Positions 1 to 6,726 of a stretch of DNA of 13,806 bases are shown here, piece after piece. A program made the position numbers and the translations under genes. The notes under the pieces were generated by a model, which saw nothing but the letters and a program-made list of their open reading frames with translations, had not been told where the DNA came from and made no database searches. Each line of letters begins with the position of its first letter. The first letter of the stretch is position 1. The stretch is from DAOTYH01 sp034435015. Lineage in GTDB: Bacteria; Chloroflexota; Anaerolineae; Aggregatilineales; UBA3940. Location: the NCBI GenBank assembly GCA_034435015.1, contig DAOTYH010000100.1:1-13806 (forward strand), given 5' to 3'.

Positions 1-140
1 CCGCCGCTCCGACCACCCTCCCTACCCCGGACAGCGAGTCCGTCTCTGAGAGTCCGCCGCCTGCCGCGAGGCCGGTCGTCGAGTTCCGCCCCCTTGACCC
101 GTTCAAGGATCGCCGGCCTGATGACGACAAGCCGGTTTGA
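1..140 (+). CDS. C-terminal end of an unidentified protein (5' truncated by window)
   Basis: The reading frame that begins at base 3 is open from the window edge to a TGA at 138-140 and encodes about 45 residues. The tail is rich in Pro, Ser, Thr and Asp, starting AAPTTLPTPDSES and ending DRRPDDDKPV, which suggests a disordered, charged C-terminus. A strong rho-independent terminator starts about 10 bases after the stop, as expected for a real gene end, and this is the main support for the call. The fold and function cannot be told from this tail. Confidence 0.6.
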   Translation, partial: AAPTTLPTPDSESVSESPPPAARPVVEFRPLDPFKDRRPDDDKPV

Positions 141-147
141 ACGAACC

Positions 148-182
148 AGCCCGCAGAGGGCAACAGCCCCTGCGGGTTTTTT
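148..182 (+). terminator. Rho-independent terminator, possibly bidirectional
   Basis: The arms CCCGCAG (150-156) and CTGCGGG (170-176) pair, and the stem continues as GGG/CCC after a single bulged A at 157, around the loop CAACAG. A run of six T follows at 177-182, so it terminates the plus-strand gene ending at 140. The dtd stop codon, read on the minus strand, overlaps the T run, so the same hairpin may also end the minus-strand operon, though with a poorer U tract in that direction. Confidence 0.85.
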
Positions 183-621
183 ATTCCCGCTCCAGCCAGA
201 TCGTCACCGGCCCGTCGTTGTGTATCTCAACCAGCATGTGCGCGGCAAAAACGCCCGTCTGGGTAGGGATGCCCTCTGCCCGGAGCAGGTCAGCGAAGCG
301 GGCTACCAGAGGCTCGGCTGTCTCCGGCGGAGCGGCGTCCACAAAAGCCGGGCGGCGCCCTTTGCGGGCATCAGCGTACAGTGTGAACTGGGAGACGACC
401 AGCGCTTCTCCGCCCACATCCTGGACAGACAGGTTGAACTTGCCCTGCTCGTCCTCAAAGATGCGCAGTCCGGCGACCTTCTGGGCCAGCCAGCGGGCCT
501 GCTCCTCTCCGTCGCCGTGCCCCACGCCGACCAGAATCACAAGCCCGCGCCCGATCCGGGCTACCTCCTGACCATCTACCGAGACAACCGCCCGGCTGAC
601 TCGCTGTAACAGGACGCGCAT
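181..621 (-). CDS. dtd: D-aminoacyl-tRNA deacylase
   Basis: DTD removes D-amino acids (and glycine mischarged on tRNA-Ala) from tRNA in the cytoplasm, a chirality proofreading step of translation. The 146-residue product has the usual family length and starts MRVLLQRVSRA as typical DTDs do. Both family signatures are visible: SQFTLYAD at residues 77-84, including the conserved Thr80, and NDGPVT at 135-140, which carries the Gly-Pro pair that screens substrate chirality across the dimer. A strong purine-rich site (AGGAGAGGAA, at 628-637 on the minus strand) precedes the ATG and supports this start. It lies 36 bases downstream of the methyltransferase-like gene on the same strand, so the two are probably co-transcribed. 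A small oddity is FAAHM at 125-129, where FGAxM is usual. No catalytic residue is missing. Confidence 0.95.
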   Translation of the reverse strand: MRVLLQRVSRAVVSVDGQEVARIGRGLVILVGVGHGDGEEQARWLAQKVAGLRIFEDEQGKFNLSVQDVGGEALVVSQFTLYADARKGRRPAFVDAAPPETAEPLVARFADLLRAEGIPTQTGVFAAHMLVEIHNDGPVTIWLERE

Positions 622-657
622 CTTAAGTTCCTCTCCTTTTAATTCCCGACAGGGTAT

Positions 658-1479
658 CTATTCAGCGGTGATCTGAGTGCCGTATTCTCTGCACCACGCC
701 AGCGCGGCGTCCCAGTCGGTGATGTCTTGATCAGCGAAATGCTCCACGACCGGCACCAGCATCCGCCACACGTCGGGGCGCTTGCGTGTCATGACCGCCA
801 GCCACTGATGCCGCCGGCCCGGCTCCACGCTCAACAGACGGCGGCAGGCTTCCTCCAGCAGGCCCAGCATCCAGCGGTAGCCCCATAACAGCACCTGCCC
901 GCCCGGCGCAAGGCGGCGCAGGGCTAGATTGCGCAGGCGGTTGACGACGGGCAGGTTGGCCGCGTCGAGGGTGTCCCATGTGTCGAGGAAGATCGTGTCG
1001 TAGCGGTCAGCAGAATCGGCCTGCAGTACATCCGCGACGTCCCCGCTCAGGATGGTCAGGGGAACACCGTAAGAGTCGGCGGCGATCTGAACAAGCGGCC
1101 CGAACACCGCCCGCACACCCTCATCCTGCTCCACGATCACCATACGGGTACAGCGGGGCAGTGCATACTGCGGATACAGCCCCAGCCCCAGCCCTCCGAC
1201 CAGCACCCGCCCGTGCGCGGCCTGAGCGTTGTTGAACATCATGATCCGCTCTTGGGGCACGTCAGACATCCACAGCCTGCCGTCAGCCATGATCAGGCCC
1301 CGCACCTCCAGCGGGGCAGACAGCCGCACCCGCTGGCCGAAGACCTCCGCCTCGGTCACCTCCCATCGTTTGACGGTGAAAGACGGATAGACGCCCGGTA
1401 CTGCTTGAATGATCGGGATGTGTATCCAGCCGTCCGTCCAGCGGCAGTCGTCAAAATCAGGGTCAAAGCCGGCAAACAT
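658..1479 (-). CDS. SAM-binding spermidine-synthase/methyltransferase-like protein
   Basis: The 273-residue product has a Rossmann-type class I SAM-binding core: a glycine-rich loop VLVGGLGLGL at 92-101 (motif I), an acidic end of strand 2 at VIVEQDE (114-120), a conserved GD at 146-147, and YDTIFLDTWD at 160-169 (post-motif II). MMFNNAQAAHGRVLV in front of the loop resembles the spermidine synthase superfamily more than small-molecule methyltransferases, but the substrate cannot be told. The first 80 residues are Trp/aromatic rich and unassigned. I chose the ATG at 1477-1479 because GAGGTGG lies 8 bases upstream; the in-frame GTG at 1486-1488 lies within that ribosome binding site and would add only three residues. 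The gene is the first of a minus-strand pair with dtd and diverges from pstS. It encodes no signal peptide or membrane segment, so the protein is cytoplasmic. Confidence 0.75.
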   Translation of the reverse strand: MFAGFDPDFDDCRWTDGWIHIPIIQAVPGVYPSFTVKRWEVTEAEVFGQRVRLSAPLEVRGLIMADGRLWMSDVPQERIMMFNNAQAAHGRVLVGGLGLGLYPQYALPRCTRMVIVEQDEGVRAVFGPLVQIAADSYGVPLTILSGDVADVLQADSADRYDTIFLDTWDTLDAANLPVVNRLRNLALRRLAPGGQVLLWGYRWMLGLLEEACRRLLSVEPGRRHQWLAVMTRKRPDVWRMLVPVVEHFADQDITDWDAALAWCREYGTQITAE

Positions 1480-1516
1480 GCCTGCCACCTCAACATGCCA
1501 AGAGCCTTGCAGGCCA

Positions 1517-1545
1517 ATTATACCCTGCCTTCTTAAGCTGTCTTT
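1517..1545 (-). promoter_or_regulatory. Putative promoter of the methyltransferase-dtd pair
   Basis: Read on the minus strand, 1522-1517 is a perfect TATAAT, about 38 bases upstream of the chosen ATG. No good -35 hexamer is seen at the right distance (positions 1540-1545 read AAAGAC on this strand). The -35 region instead falls inside the first two Pho-box repeats, so the promoter may need or be blocked by the phosphate regulator. The -10 match is seen directly; the regulation is inferred. Confidence 0.5.
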
Positions 1546-1576
1546 AACAATCAGCTAAAGAGGGCTTAATGTGCCC
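1533..1576 (+). promoter_or_regulatory. Pho box: four 11-bp direct repeats
   Basis: YTAA tetramers start at 1533 (TTAA), 1544 (TTAA), 1555 (CTAA) and 1566 (TTAA), an exact 11-bp period. The units are TTAAGCTGTCT, TTAACAATCAG, CTAAAGAGGGC and TTAATGTGCCC. Tandem 11-bp direct repeats, one monomer per repeat on one DNA face, are the known binding mode of PhoB/PhoP OmpR-type regulators, and Gram-positive PhoP boxes use a TTAACA-like core. The array ends just upstream of a -10 element and lies in front of pstS, the classic Pho-regulated gene. The regulator is not encoded in the window. Confidence 0.75.
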
Positions 1577-1580
1577 CCCA

Positions 1581-1586
1581 TACAAT
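1581..1586 (+). promoter_or_regulatory. -10 element of the pst operon promoter
   Basis: TACAAT at 1581-1586 matches TATAAT at five of six positions. The -35 position (about 1558-1563, AAGAGG) has no match to TTGACA and is occupied by Pho-box repeat sequence. That is the usual design of activator-dependent Pho promoters. The predicted transcript start near 1593 gives a leader of about 40 bases before the pstS GTG. Confidence 0.65.
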
Positions 1587-1631
1587 CCCTGTCTGGATAA
1601 CGAAACCTAAACAAAAAGAGGAGAAAGATAC

Positions 1632-2708
1632 GTGTCCAACAAAACTCTCATCGCAATAGTCTTAACTACATTGGTGATGGTCGTTCTGGCCGGTTGCGGC
1701 AGGGCGACCCCGGCGGCGACTGAAGCCCCGGCAGCCACTGAAGCCCCGGCGGCGACTGAAGCCCCGGCGGCGACCGAAGCCCCAATGGCAACTGAGGAGC
1801 CAACGGAGGTTCCCCTCTCCGGCGACGTGGTGGCCGACGGCTCCAGCACGGTCTATCCTCTGGCTGTTGCTGTGGCTGAGGAGTTCGCCCTTCTCCATCC
1901 TGAAGTGCGCGTCTCGGTAGGTCTGTCCGGTACCGGCGGCGGCTTCGAGAAGTTCTGCAACGGCGAGACCGACATCAGCGATGCCTCCCGTGCCATCAAG
2001 CAAAGCGAGATTGACGCCTGCACCGCCAACGGCATCGAGTTCGCTGAGTTCCTCGTCGGCTACGACGGGCTGTCGGTGGTGGTCAACCCCGAAAACGACT
2101 GGGTACAGGGCCTGACCATCGAACAGCTCGGCCAGCTCTTCCGGCCTGATGACGAGAACAACGTCGAGCGGTGGTCAGACCTCGACCCCACCTGGCCTGA
2201 TGAGCCGATCAGCTTCTTCGTCCCCGACCCCGACTCCGGCACGCGCGACTACTTCATCGAGGCCATTCTGGAGAAGGGCTTGGAACTGCCTGAGGAACTG
2301 TTGGACGTCCGCACCGATGCTCAGACTACCTTCAGCAGTGACGACAACGTTCTGCTCGGCGGTGTAGCCAACGACCTGTACGCGATTGGCTTCTTCGGCT
2401 TCGCCTACGTGGTTGAGAATCCGGGTGCAGTGAGGACGGTGGCCATTGAGAACAAGGACGGTCAGTTTGTTGAGCCTACCTTTGAGACAATTGCCGACCG
2501 CTCATACAACCCGCTCAGCCGCCCGCTGTACATCTACCCGAACGTTCAGAGCCTGCGCGAGAAGCCTCAGGTGGCTGAGTTCGTGCGCTTCTTCCTCAGC
2601 CCTGAGGGCGCGGCGGCAGTGATCCGTGAGGTCGGCTATGTAGAGCCTCCTGCCGGCACCTATGAAGAGGGGCTGGCCAGACTCGAAGAAATCCTGATGG
2701 GGCAGTAA
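1632..2708 (+). CDS. pstS: Phosphate ABC transporter substrate-binding lipoprotein PstS
   Basis: PstS binds inorganic phosphate outside the membrane and delivers it to PstCA. The 358-residue product has a signal peptide with lipobox LAGC at residues 19-22, so it should be lipid-anchored at Cys22. Residues 28-57 are a repetitive AATEAP linker that tethers the binding domain. Phosphate-loop signatures follow: DGSSTVYP at 69-76, SGTGGG at 99-104, TDISDASR at 113-120 and DSGTR at 201-205. FFGFAYV occurs further on, as in other PstS proteins. The start is a GTG with AGGAG 8 bases upstream (1619-1623). The gene heads the pst operon, behind the Pho box. A perfect stem-loop follows the stop and likely raises PstS over the downstream proteins. 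Confidence 0.96.
   Translation: MSNKTLIAIVLTTLVMVVLAGCGRATPAATEAPAATEAPAATEAPAATEAPMATEEPTEVPLSGDVVADGSSTVYPLAVAVAEEFALLHPEVRVSVGLSGTGGGFEKFCNGETDISDASRAIKQSEIDACTANGIEFAEFLVGYDGLSVVVNPENDWVQGLTIEQLGQLFRPDDENNVERWSDLDPTWPDEPISFFVPDPDSGTRDYFIEAILEKGLELPEELLDVRTDAQTTFSSDDNVLLGGVANDLYAIGFFGFAYVVENPGAVRTVAIENKDGQFVEPTFETIADRSYNPLSRPLYIYPNVQSLREKPQVAEFVRFFLSPEGAAAVIREVGYVEPPAGTYEEGLARLEEILMGQ
1713..1802 (+). repeat. 18-bp tandem repeats encoding the AATEAP linker of PstS
   Basis: Four 18-bp units (1713-1730, 1731-1748, 1749-1766, 1767-1784) each encode AATEAP, and a fifth diverged unit encodes MATEEP. The units differ at a few third positions, so the array is not freshly amplified, but it could still vary in copy number by slippage. 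It sits between the lipidated Cys and the folded domain and works as a spacer. Confidence 0.9.
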
Positions 2709-2724
2709 TCCTCCACACTCTGGC

Positions 2725-2756
2725 GTAAGGGTGCGGGGCAGTATCCGCACCCTTAC
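2725..2756 (+). terminator. Perfect stem-loop between pstS and pstC (attenuator or mRNA stabiliser)
   Basis: GTAAGGGTGCGG (2725-2736) pairs perfectly with CCGCACCCTTAC (2745-2756) around an 8-base loop, 16 bases after the pstS stop. A C-run and three T follow, not a long U tract, so termination should be partial. No convincing separate promoter is seen before pstC, so this probably attenuates read-through and protects the pstS mRNA 3' end. Confidence 0.75.
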
Positions 2757-2826
2757 CCCCCCTTTGTGGTGTGTGGTAATGGTAACGTATGGATGAATGC
2801 TTGTTTCCACACAGTGAGGTTAGACG

Positions 2827-3843
2827 ATGGCCGGATTATCACGTCTTTTGCCCGCAAGCCGGGCAGTGTCCTCCCCTGATGATCAGAAGGGAATCTTCTC
2901 AAGAGGACTAAGCTGGCGTCTGCGCCGGATACGTGAGCAGATCATCAAAGCGTCGCTCTTCTTGTGCGGTCTGGTGTCGGTGCTGACGACCATTGGGATC
3001 ATTGTTTCGCTGTTCGGCGAGGCAATTGGTTTCTTCCTCCGCCCTGAAGTGGACCTGTATCACTTCCTGACCGGCACCATGTGGAGACCGCTCGGCAGGC
3101 CCGTTTCACCGGATAACTTTGGCATCCTGCCGCTGGTCAATGGTACGGTGATGGTCGCCGCACTGTCCGGCATGATTGCCCTGCCGATAGGCCTGCTCAC
3201 TGCCATCTTTCTGAGCGAATACGCCCCAGAGGGTATGCGGCGCGTCTTGAAGCCGGTGCTGGAGATTCTGGCCGGCGTGCCCAGCGTGGTCTATGGATAT
3301 TTCGCTATTTCGTTTATCACACCCCAACTGCGCACCCTGGCTGACTGGGTCAACAGTGTAGCCGGCACAGCTATCCGGGTAGATTTCTTCAACGCCCTCA
3401 GTGCTTCGATTGTGATGGGGGTCATGATCCTGCCGCTGGTCTCCTCGATCAGCGAGGATGCCATGCGCAGTGTACCACAGGCTCTGCGTGAGGGGGCTTA
3501 TGCGCTTGGCGCAACCAAGCTGGAGGTCGCCCTGCGGGTGGTTGTGCCCGCCGCCTTGAGCGGCATTCTGGCCGGCTTCATCTTGGCTTTCTCGCGGGCG
3601 GTTGGGGAGACCATGATCGTGGCGATTGCCGCCGGTTCGACCCCCCGTGTCACGCTCAACCCGCTTTCGAGCATCCAGACCATGACCGGATTTATCGTGC
3701 AGGTGAGCTTTGGCGATACACCGATGGGATCCATCAACAGCCAGTCCATCTACGCGGTTGGAGCGACGCTGTTCATCATGACGTTTATCATGAACGTCAT
3801 CAGCAACTATATCATGCGCCGCTTCCGGGAGGTGTATGAGTAA
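2827..3843 (+). CDS. pstC: Phosphate ABC transporter permease PstC
   Basis: PstC is one half of the membrane channel for phosphate. The 338-residue product has about six hydrophobic spans, the first near residues 37-65 after a basic cytoplasmic N-terminus, then a periplasmic-type loop (LTGTMWRPLGRPVSP). The ABC permease EAA loop is REGAYALGATKLE at about 221-233, with the typical following stretch SRAVGETM. ILAGVPSVVYGYFA is a PstC/PstA-type signature. The start has GAGGT 6 bases upstream (2816-2820). Its TAA overlaps the pstA ATG by one base (TAATG), which indicates translational coupling. PstC is told from PstA by operon order and by the GET form of the GE motif after the EAA loop. Confidence 0.95.
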   Translation: MAGLSRLLPASRAVSSPDDQKGIFSRGLSWRLRRIREQIIKASLFLCGLVSVLTTIGIIVSLFGEAIGFFLRPEVDLYHFLTGTMWRPLGRPVSPDNFGILPLVNGTVMVAALSGMIALPIGLLTAIFLSEYAPEGMRRVLKPVLEILAGVPSVVYGYFAISFITPQLRTLADWVNSVAGTAIRVDFFNALSASIVMGVMILPLVSSISEDAMRSVPQALREGAYALGATKLEVALRVVVPAALSGILAGFILAFSRAVGETMIVAIAAGSTPRVTLNPLSSIQTMTGFIVQVSFGDTPMGSINSQSIYAVGATLFIMTFIMNVISNYIMRRFREVYE

Positions 3844-4832
3844 TGACCGGCCAACAACTCGTCAACGGCAACTTCGAGCGGTTTCTGCGGCGCAAGCGTC
3901 TGATGGGGCGCATTTTCCACGTCATCCTGCTGATCTCTACGCTGGTCGGGCTGGTCATGCTGGCAGTACTGATTGTTGACATTGCCATCGAAGGAGGGGC
4001 ATGGCTGACCCCGACCCTGTTTACCAATTACCACTCACGCCGCCCAGAGCAGGCAGGGATGAAGTCCGGCATTGCAGGCAGTCTCATTGTTCTGTCGCTG
4101 ACAGCCCTGTTCAGCTTCCCGCTGGGGGTAGGGGCGGCGGTCTATCTAGAAGAATACGCACCCAAAAACCGCCTGACCGAATTCATTAACATCAACATCT
4201 CCAACCTGGGAGGGGTGCCTTCTGTTGTCTACGGCATGCTGGGGCTGACGGTCTTTTCGCGCGGCTTTGGCCTGTTCAAGCCAAATAGTTGGCTGGTGCA
4301 AGCCCTTAACCTGCCGGTTGACCCGCGTAACGGTTATATCTTCTCGGTGCTGGGGCTGGAGATGCGCCTGCCTTTTGGCAACAGCCTGTTGACGGGCGGG
4401 CTGGCCATGACCCTGCTCATCCTGCCGACGGTGATCATGGCCTCGCGGGAGGCCATCCGGGCCGTGCCCAACTCAATCCGCGAAGCCGCCTTTGGGCTGG
4501 GGGCCACACCCTGGCAGGTTGTGTCACGCCAAGTCTTGCCGGCGGCTCTCCCCGGTATCCTGACCGGTATGATCCTGGCTCTCAGCCGTGCTATGGGCGA
4601 GGCGGCGCCGCTGATCATCCTGGGTGCGTTTACTTATGTGCCTTTCCTGCCGCGCACCATCTGGGATCAGTTTACGGTCATGCCGATCCAGATTTACAAC
4701 TGGATCACCCTGCCGCAACCCGAATATCGTGTTCATCTCTCAGCCGCCGGCATTTTGGTACTGCTGGTAGTCCTGCTGGGGATGAACGCATTAGCAGTCT
4801 ATCTACGGAATAGGTTTGAAAAACGATGGTAA
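3843..4832 (+). CDS. pstA: Phosphate ABC transporter permease PstA
   Basis: PstA is the second channel subunit. The 329-residue product has a cytoplasmic basic start (RFLRRKRLMGR), about six membrane spans, the signature NLGGVPSVVYGMLGL, and the EAA loop REAAFGLGATPWQ at 213-225 followed by SRAMGEAAPLI. The GEAAP form is typical of PstA. GGGAGG at 3827-3832 inside the end of pstC serves as ribosome binding site. The gene overlaps pstC by one base and pstB by seven, so the three products are likely made in linked amounts. Confidence 0.95.
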   Translation: MTGQQLVNGNFERFLRRKRLMGRIFHVILLISTLVGLVMLAVLIVDIAIEGGAWLTPTLFTNYHSRRPEQAGMKSGIAGSLIVLSLTALFSFPLGVGAAVYLEEYAPKNRLTEFININISNLGGVPSVVYGMLGLTVFSRGFGLFKPNSWLVQALNLPVDPRNGYIFSVLGLEMRLPFGNSLLTGGLAMTLLILPTVIMASREAIRAVPNSIREAAFGLGATPWQVVSRQVLPAALPGILTGMILALSRAMGEAAPLIILGAFTYVPFLPRTIWDQFTVMPIQIYNWITLPQPEYRVHLSAAGILVLLVVLLGMNALAVYLRNRFEKRW

Positions 4833-5656
4833 CATCCACACCAAACGCCACAACGATAGAGGCCGCTCAAAATACCACCGATGGGGTGGTGCTCTCGACG
4901 CAGGGGTTGAACGTTTACTACGGCGATAAGCTGGCCCTGCGCGACATCTCAATGGACATCTACCGCAATCAGATCACGGCTATCATTGGGCCGTCCGGCT
5001 GCGGCAAGAGCACGCTGATACGCTGCTACAACCGCATGAATGACCTGATCCCGTCAGCCCGCGTCGAGGGGCGGGTGCTGTTTGAAGGAACAAACATCTA
5101 CGCGCCGGGCGTTGACGCGGTCGAAGTGCGCCGCCGGATCGGCATGGTTTTCCAGAAGCCTAACCCCTTCCCCAAGAGCATCTATGACAATGTGGCCTTC
5201 GGCCCGCGCATCAACGGCTTCAAAGGCAACATGGACGACATCGTTGAGAACGCACTCAGGCAGGCCGCCCTGTGGGACGAGGTGAAAGACCAGCTCCACG
5301 AGAGCGGGCTGGCGCTTTCAGGCGGCCAGCAACAGCGGTTGTGCATTGCCCGTGCGCTGGCTGTCGAGCCGGAGGTGATCTTGATGGACGAGCCGGCTTC
5401 TGCCCTCGACCCGATTGCTACCCTGAAGATCGAGGAGCTGATGCAGGAGCTGAAACAGCGTTACTCCATCGTCATCGTGACCCACAACATGCAACAGGCG
5501 GCGCGTGTATCAGACATGACAGCCTTCATCTCCATTGACCGTGAAAACCCCGATGCCCGTATCGGTGTGCTGGTCGAATACGGCACGACACAGCAGATTT
5601 TCACCAACCCGATCAACAAGGAGACGGAGGATTACGTCTCAGGCCGCTTTGGCTAA
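4826..5656 (+). CDS. pstB: Phosphate ABC transporter ATP-binding protein PstB
   Basis: PstB powers phosphate import by ATP hydrolysis on the cytoplasmic face. The 276-residue product has Walker A GPSGCGKST at 55-63 (Lys61), the Q-loop in MVFQKPNPFP, ABC signature LSGGQQQR at 164-171, Walker B VILMDEP at 184-190 with Glu189 as catalytic base, and the H-loop VTHNM with His220. CYNRMNDL after Walker A and FQKPNPFPKSIYDNVAFG are typical of PstB and separate it from other importers. The first about 20 residues are a Thr/Asn-rich extension of low conservation. The ATG sits inside the last codons of pstA (ATGGTAA) and has only a weak ribosome binding site, so it depends on coupling. Confidence 0.97.
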   Translation: MVTSTPNATTIEAAQNTTDGVVLSTQGLNVYYGDKLALRDISMDIYRNQITAIIGPSGCGKSTLIRCYNRMNDLIPSARVEGRVLFEGTNIYAPGVDAVEVRRRIGMVFQKPNPFPKSIYDNVAFGPRINGFKGNMDDIVENALRQAALWDEVKDQLHESGLALSGGQQQRLCIARALAVEPEVILMDEPASALDPIATLKIEELMQELKQRYSIVIVTHNMQQAARVSDMTAFISIDRENPDARIGVLVEYGTTQQIFTNPINKETEDYVSGRFG

Positions 5657-5689
5657 TGCGGAGAAGCGGATTATAATTGTCATTTATCC

Positions 5690-5727
5690 ATTGACAGGGG
5701 CATGAGAGAACCCATGCCCCTGTCAAT
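5690..5727 (+). terminator. Perfect 15-bp stem-loop between pstB and phoU
   Basis: ATTGACAGGGGCATG (5690-5704) is the exact reverse complement of CATGCCCCTGTCAAT (5713-5727), with an 8-base loop AGAGAACC. It starts 33 bases after the pstB stop and ends 40 bases before the phoU ATG. No U tract follows (AACTGG), so it may be an attenuator, a 3'-end stabiliser or an RNase processing site and not a full terminator. No clear promoter is seen between it and phoU, so phoU is probably read through. Confidence 0.7.
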
Positions 5728-5767
5728 AACTGGTCAGTATCTGGACTATCGTAAGGAATAATTGGTT

Positions 5768-6454
5768 ATGGACTCAAACCCGACAACAAGCCGAGCCGCG
5801 CTTGACCGTGACCTGTCATCTATCCGCGATGACATCCTGCGGCTGGCCTCACTGGTTGATCAGGCGGTAGACATCACCTTCAGGGCCTTTCGGACAGGAG
5901 ATGTGCGCCTGGCGCAGGAGGCAATAGACGGCGATACCCAGTTAGACAATCTGCGCAACAAGTTAGAGGCAGACATCACCACCACCTTGGCCCTCCAACA
6001 GCCGATGGCGCATGATCTGCGCCGGCTGGTGGCTGATCTGCTGATTGCCAACGAGCTGGAACGCATGGGCGACCATGCAGAAGGCACAGCCCGCATCGTC
6101 CTGCGTGCCCTGACCGATCTATCCGGCATCGAACTGCCCGTGCCCCTTGCCTCCATGAAGGAGCGGGTGCATGAGATGCTGCGGGAGGTTATGGAAGCCT
6201 ACAGCCGTGAAGACTCCGAAAAGGCGAAAGAAGTAGCCCGCATGGATGACGAGGTGGATCATCTCTACCAACAGCTCTTCTCACTGTTGGTAAGTCAGAT
6301 GGGCAAGGGTGAGCTGTCCATCGAGCGCGGGACGTATCTGTTGTGGGCAGGGCATAACCTTGAGCGCATCGGCGACCGCGTGACCAACATCTGCGAACGG
6401 ATCGTCTATGCCCGCACCGGCGCTGGCGGCAAGCTGAACATCAAGCCCGACTAG
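5768..6454 (+). CDS. phoU: Phosphate-signalling protein PhoU
   Basis: PhoU is a cytoplasmic, all-helical metal-binding protein that links the Pst transporter to the sensor kinase and keeps the Pho regulon off when phosphate is plentiful. The 228-residue product has two tandem PhoU domains, each with its metal motif: ELERMGDHAEG at 96-106 and NLERIGDRVTNICER at 197-211. QQPMAHDLRRL is also typical. I chose the ATG at 5768, 10 bases after AAGGA (5753-5757); an in-frame TTG at 5762 would add two residues but sits too close to that site. PhoU is the last gene of the operon, set off from pstB by 111 bases that include a stem-loop, and is followed by a strong terminator. Confidence 0.94.
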   Translation: MDSNPTTSRAALDRDLSSIRDDILRLASLVDQAVDITFRAFRTGDVRLAQEAIDGDTQLDNLRNKLEADITTTLALQQPMAHDLRRLVADLLIANELERMGDHAEGTARIVLRALTDLSGIELPVPLASMKERVHEMLREVMEAYSREDSEKAKEVARMDDEVDHLYQQLFSLLVSQMGKGELSIERGTYLLWAGHNLERIGDRVTNICERIVYARTGAGGKLNIKPD

Positions 6455-6484
6455 GGCTGTCCGTCTCTGCCCGTCGAATAAGAA

Positions 6485-6515
6485 CAAGCAGGGGCGACAG
6501 ACTCGCCCCTGCTTG
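6485..6515 (+). terminator. Terminator of the pst-phoU operon
   Basis: CAAGCAGGGGCGA (6485-6497) pairs perfectly over 13 bp with TCGCCCCTGCTTG (6503-6515) around the 5-base loop CAGAC. A short GTTTC follows. It lies 30 bases after the phoU stop. The stem is strong and the U tract is weak. Confidence 0.8.
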
Positions 6516-6650
6516 GTTTCTGCCTGCTTGCAAGGCCGGTTATCATCCTCGCGGCTTGGGTTAACTCTAACCTGATCTATTCTTAGATTAGACGTATTGA
6601 TCTCATGCTGGATACGGGTAAACAGCCACCGCGGCATCAAGAAGGGATAG

Positions 6651-6678
6651 TTGCGCCCCGTGACCGGCAAAATATACT
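6651..6678 (+). promoter_or_regulatory. Putative promoter of fdhD
   Basis: TTGCGC (6651-6656) and TATACT (6673-6678) are separated by 16 bases; the -10 matches TATAAT at five of six positions. A start near 6685 leaves a leader of about 42 bases before the ATG at 6727. The rest of the 272-base gap before fdhD holds the phoU terminator and an AT-richer stretch near 6560-6600 with nothing I can assign. Confidence 0.5.
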
Positions 6679-6726
6679 GAAGACAGGACCCGCCGCCCGT
6701 TGGCCGAATCGGGTTTTTACGAGGAT

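Noticed and set aside
94..609. Two plus-strand open frames of 144-171 codons
   Set aside because: They are antisense to dtd, which has clear DTD signatures and a strong ribosome binding site; the first also crosses the terminator at 148-182.
1607..1849. Minus-strand frame with a GASVAA repeat
   Set aside because: It is the antisense reading of the 18-bp linker repeats of pstS, not an independent repeat protein.
6572..6592. Small palindrome ATCTA-TTCT-TAGAT between phoU and fdhD
   Set aside because: Five paired bases around a four-base gap are too weak to call an operator or hairpin without conservation.
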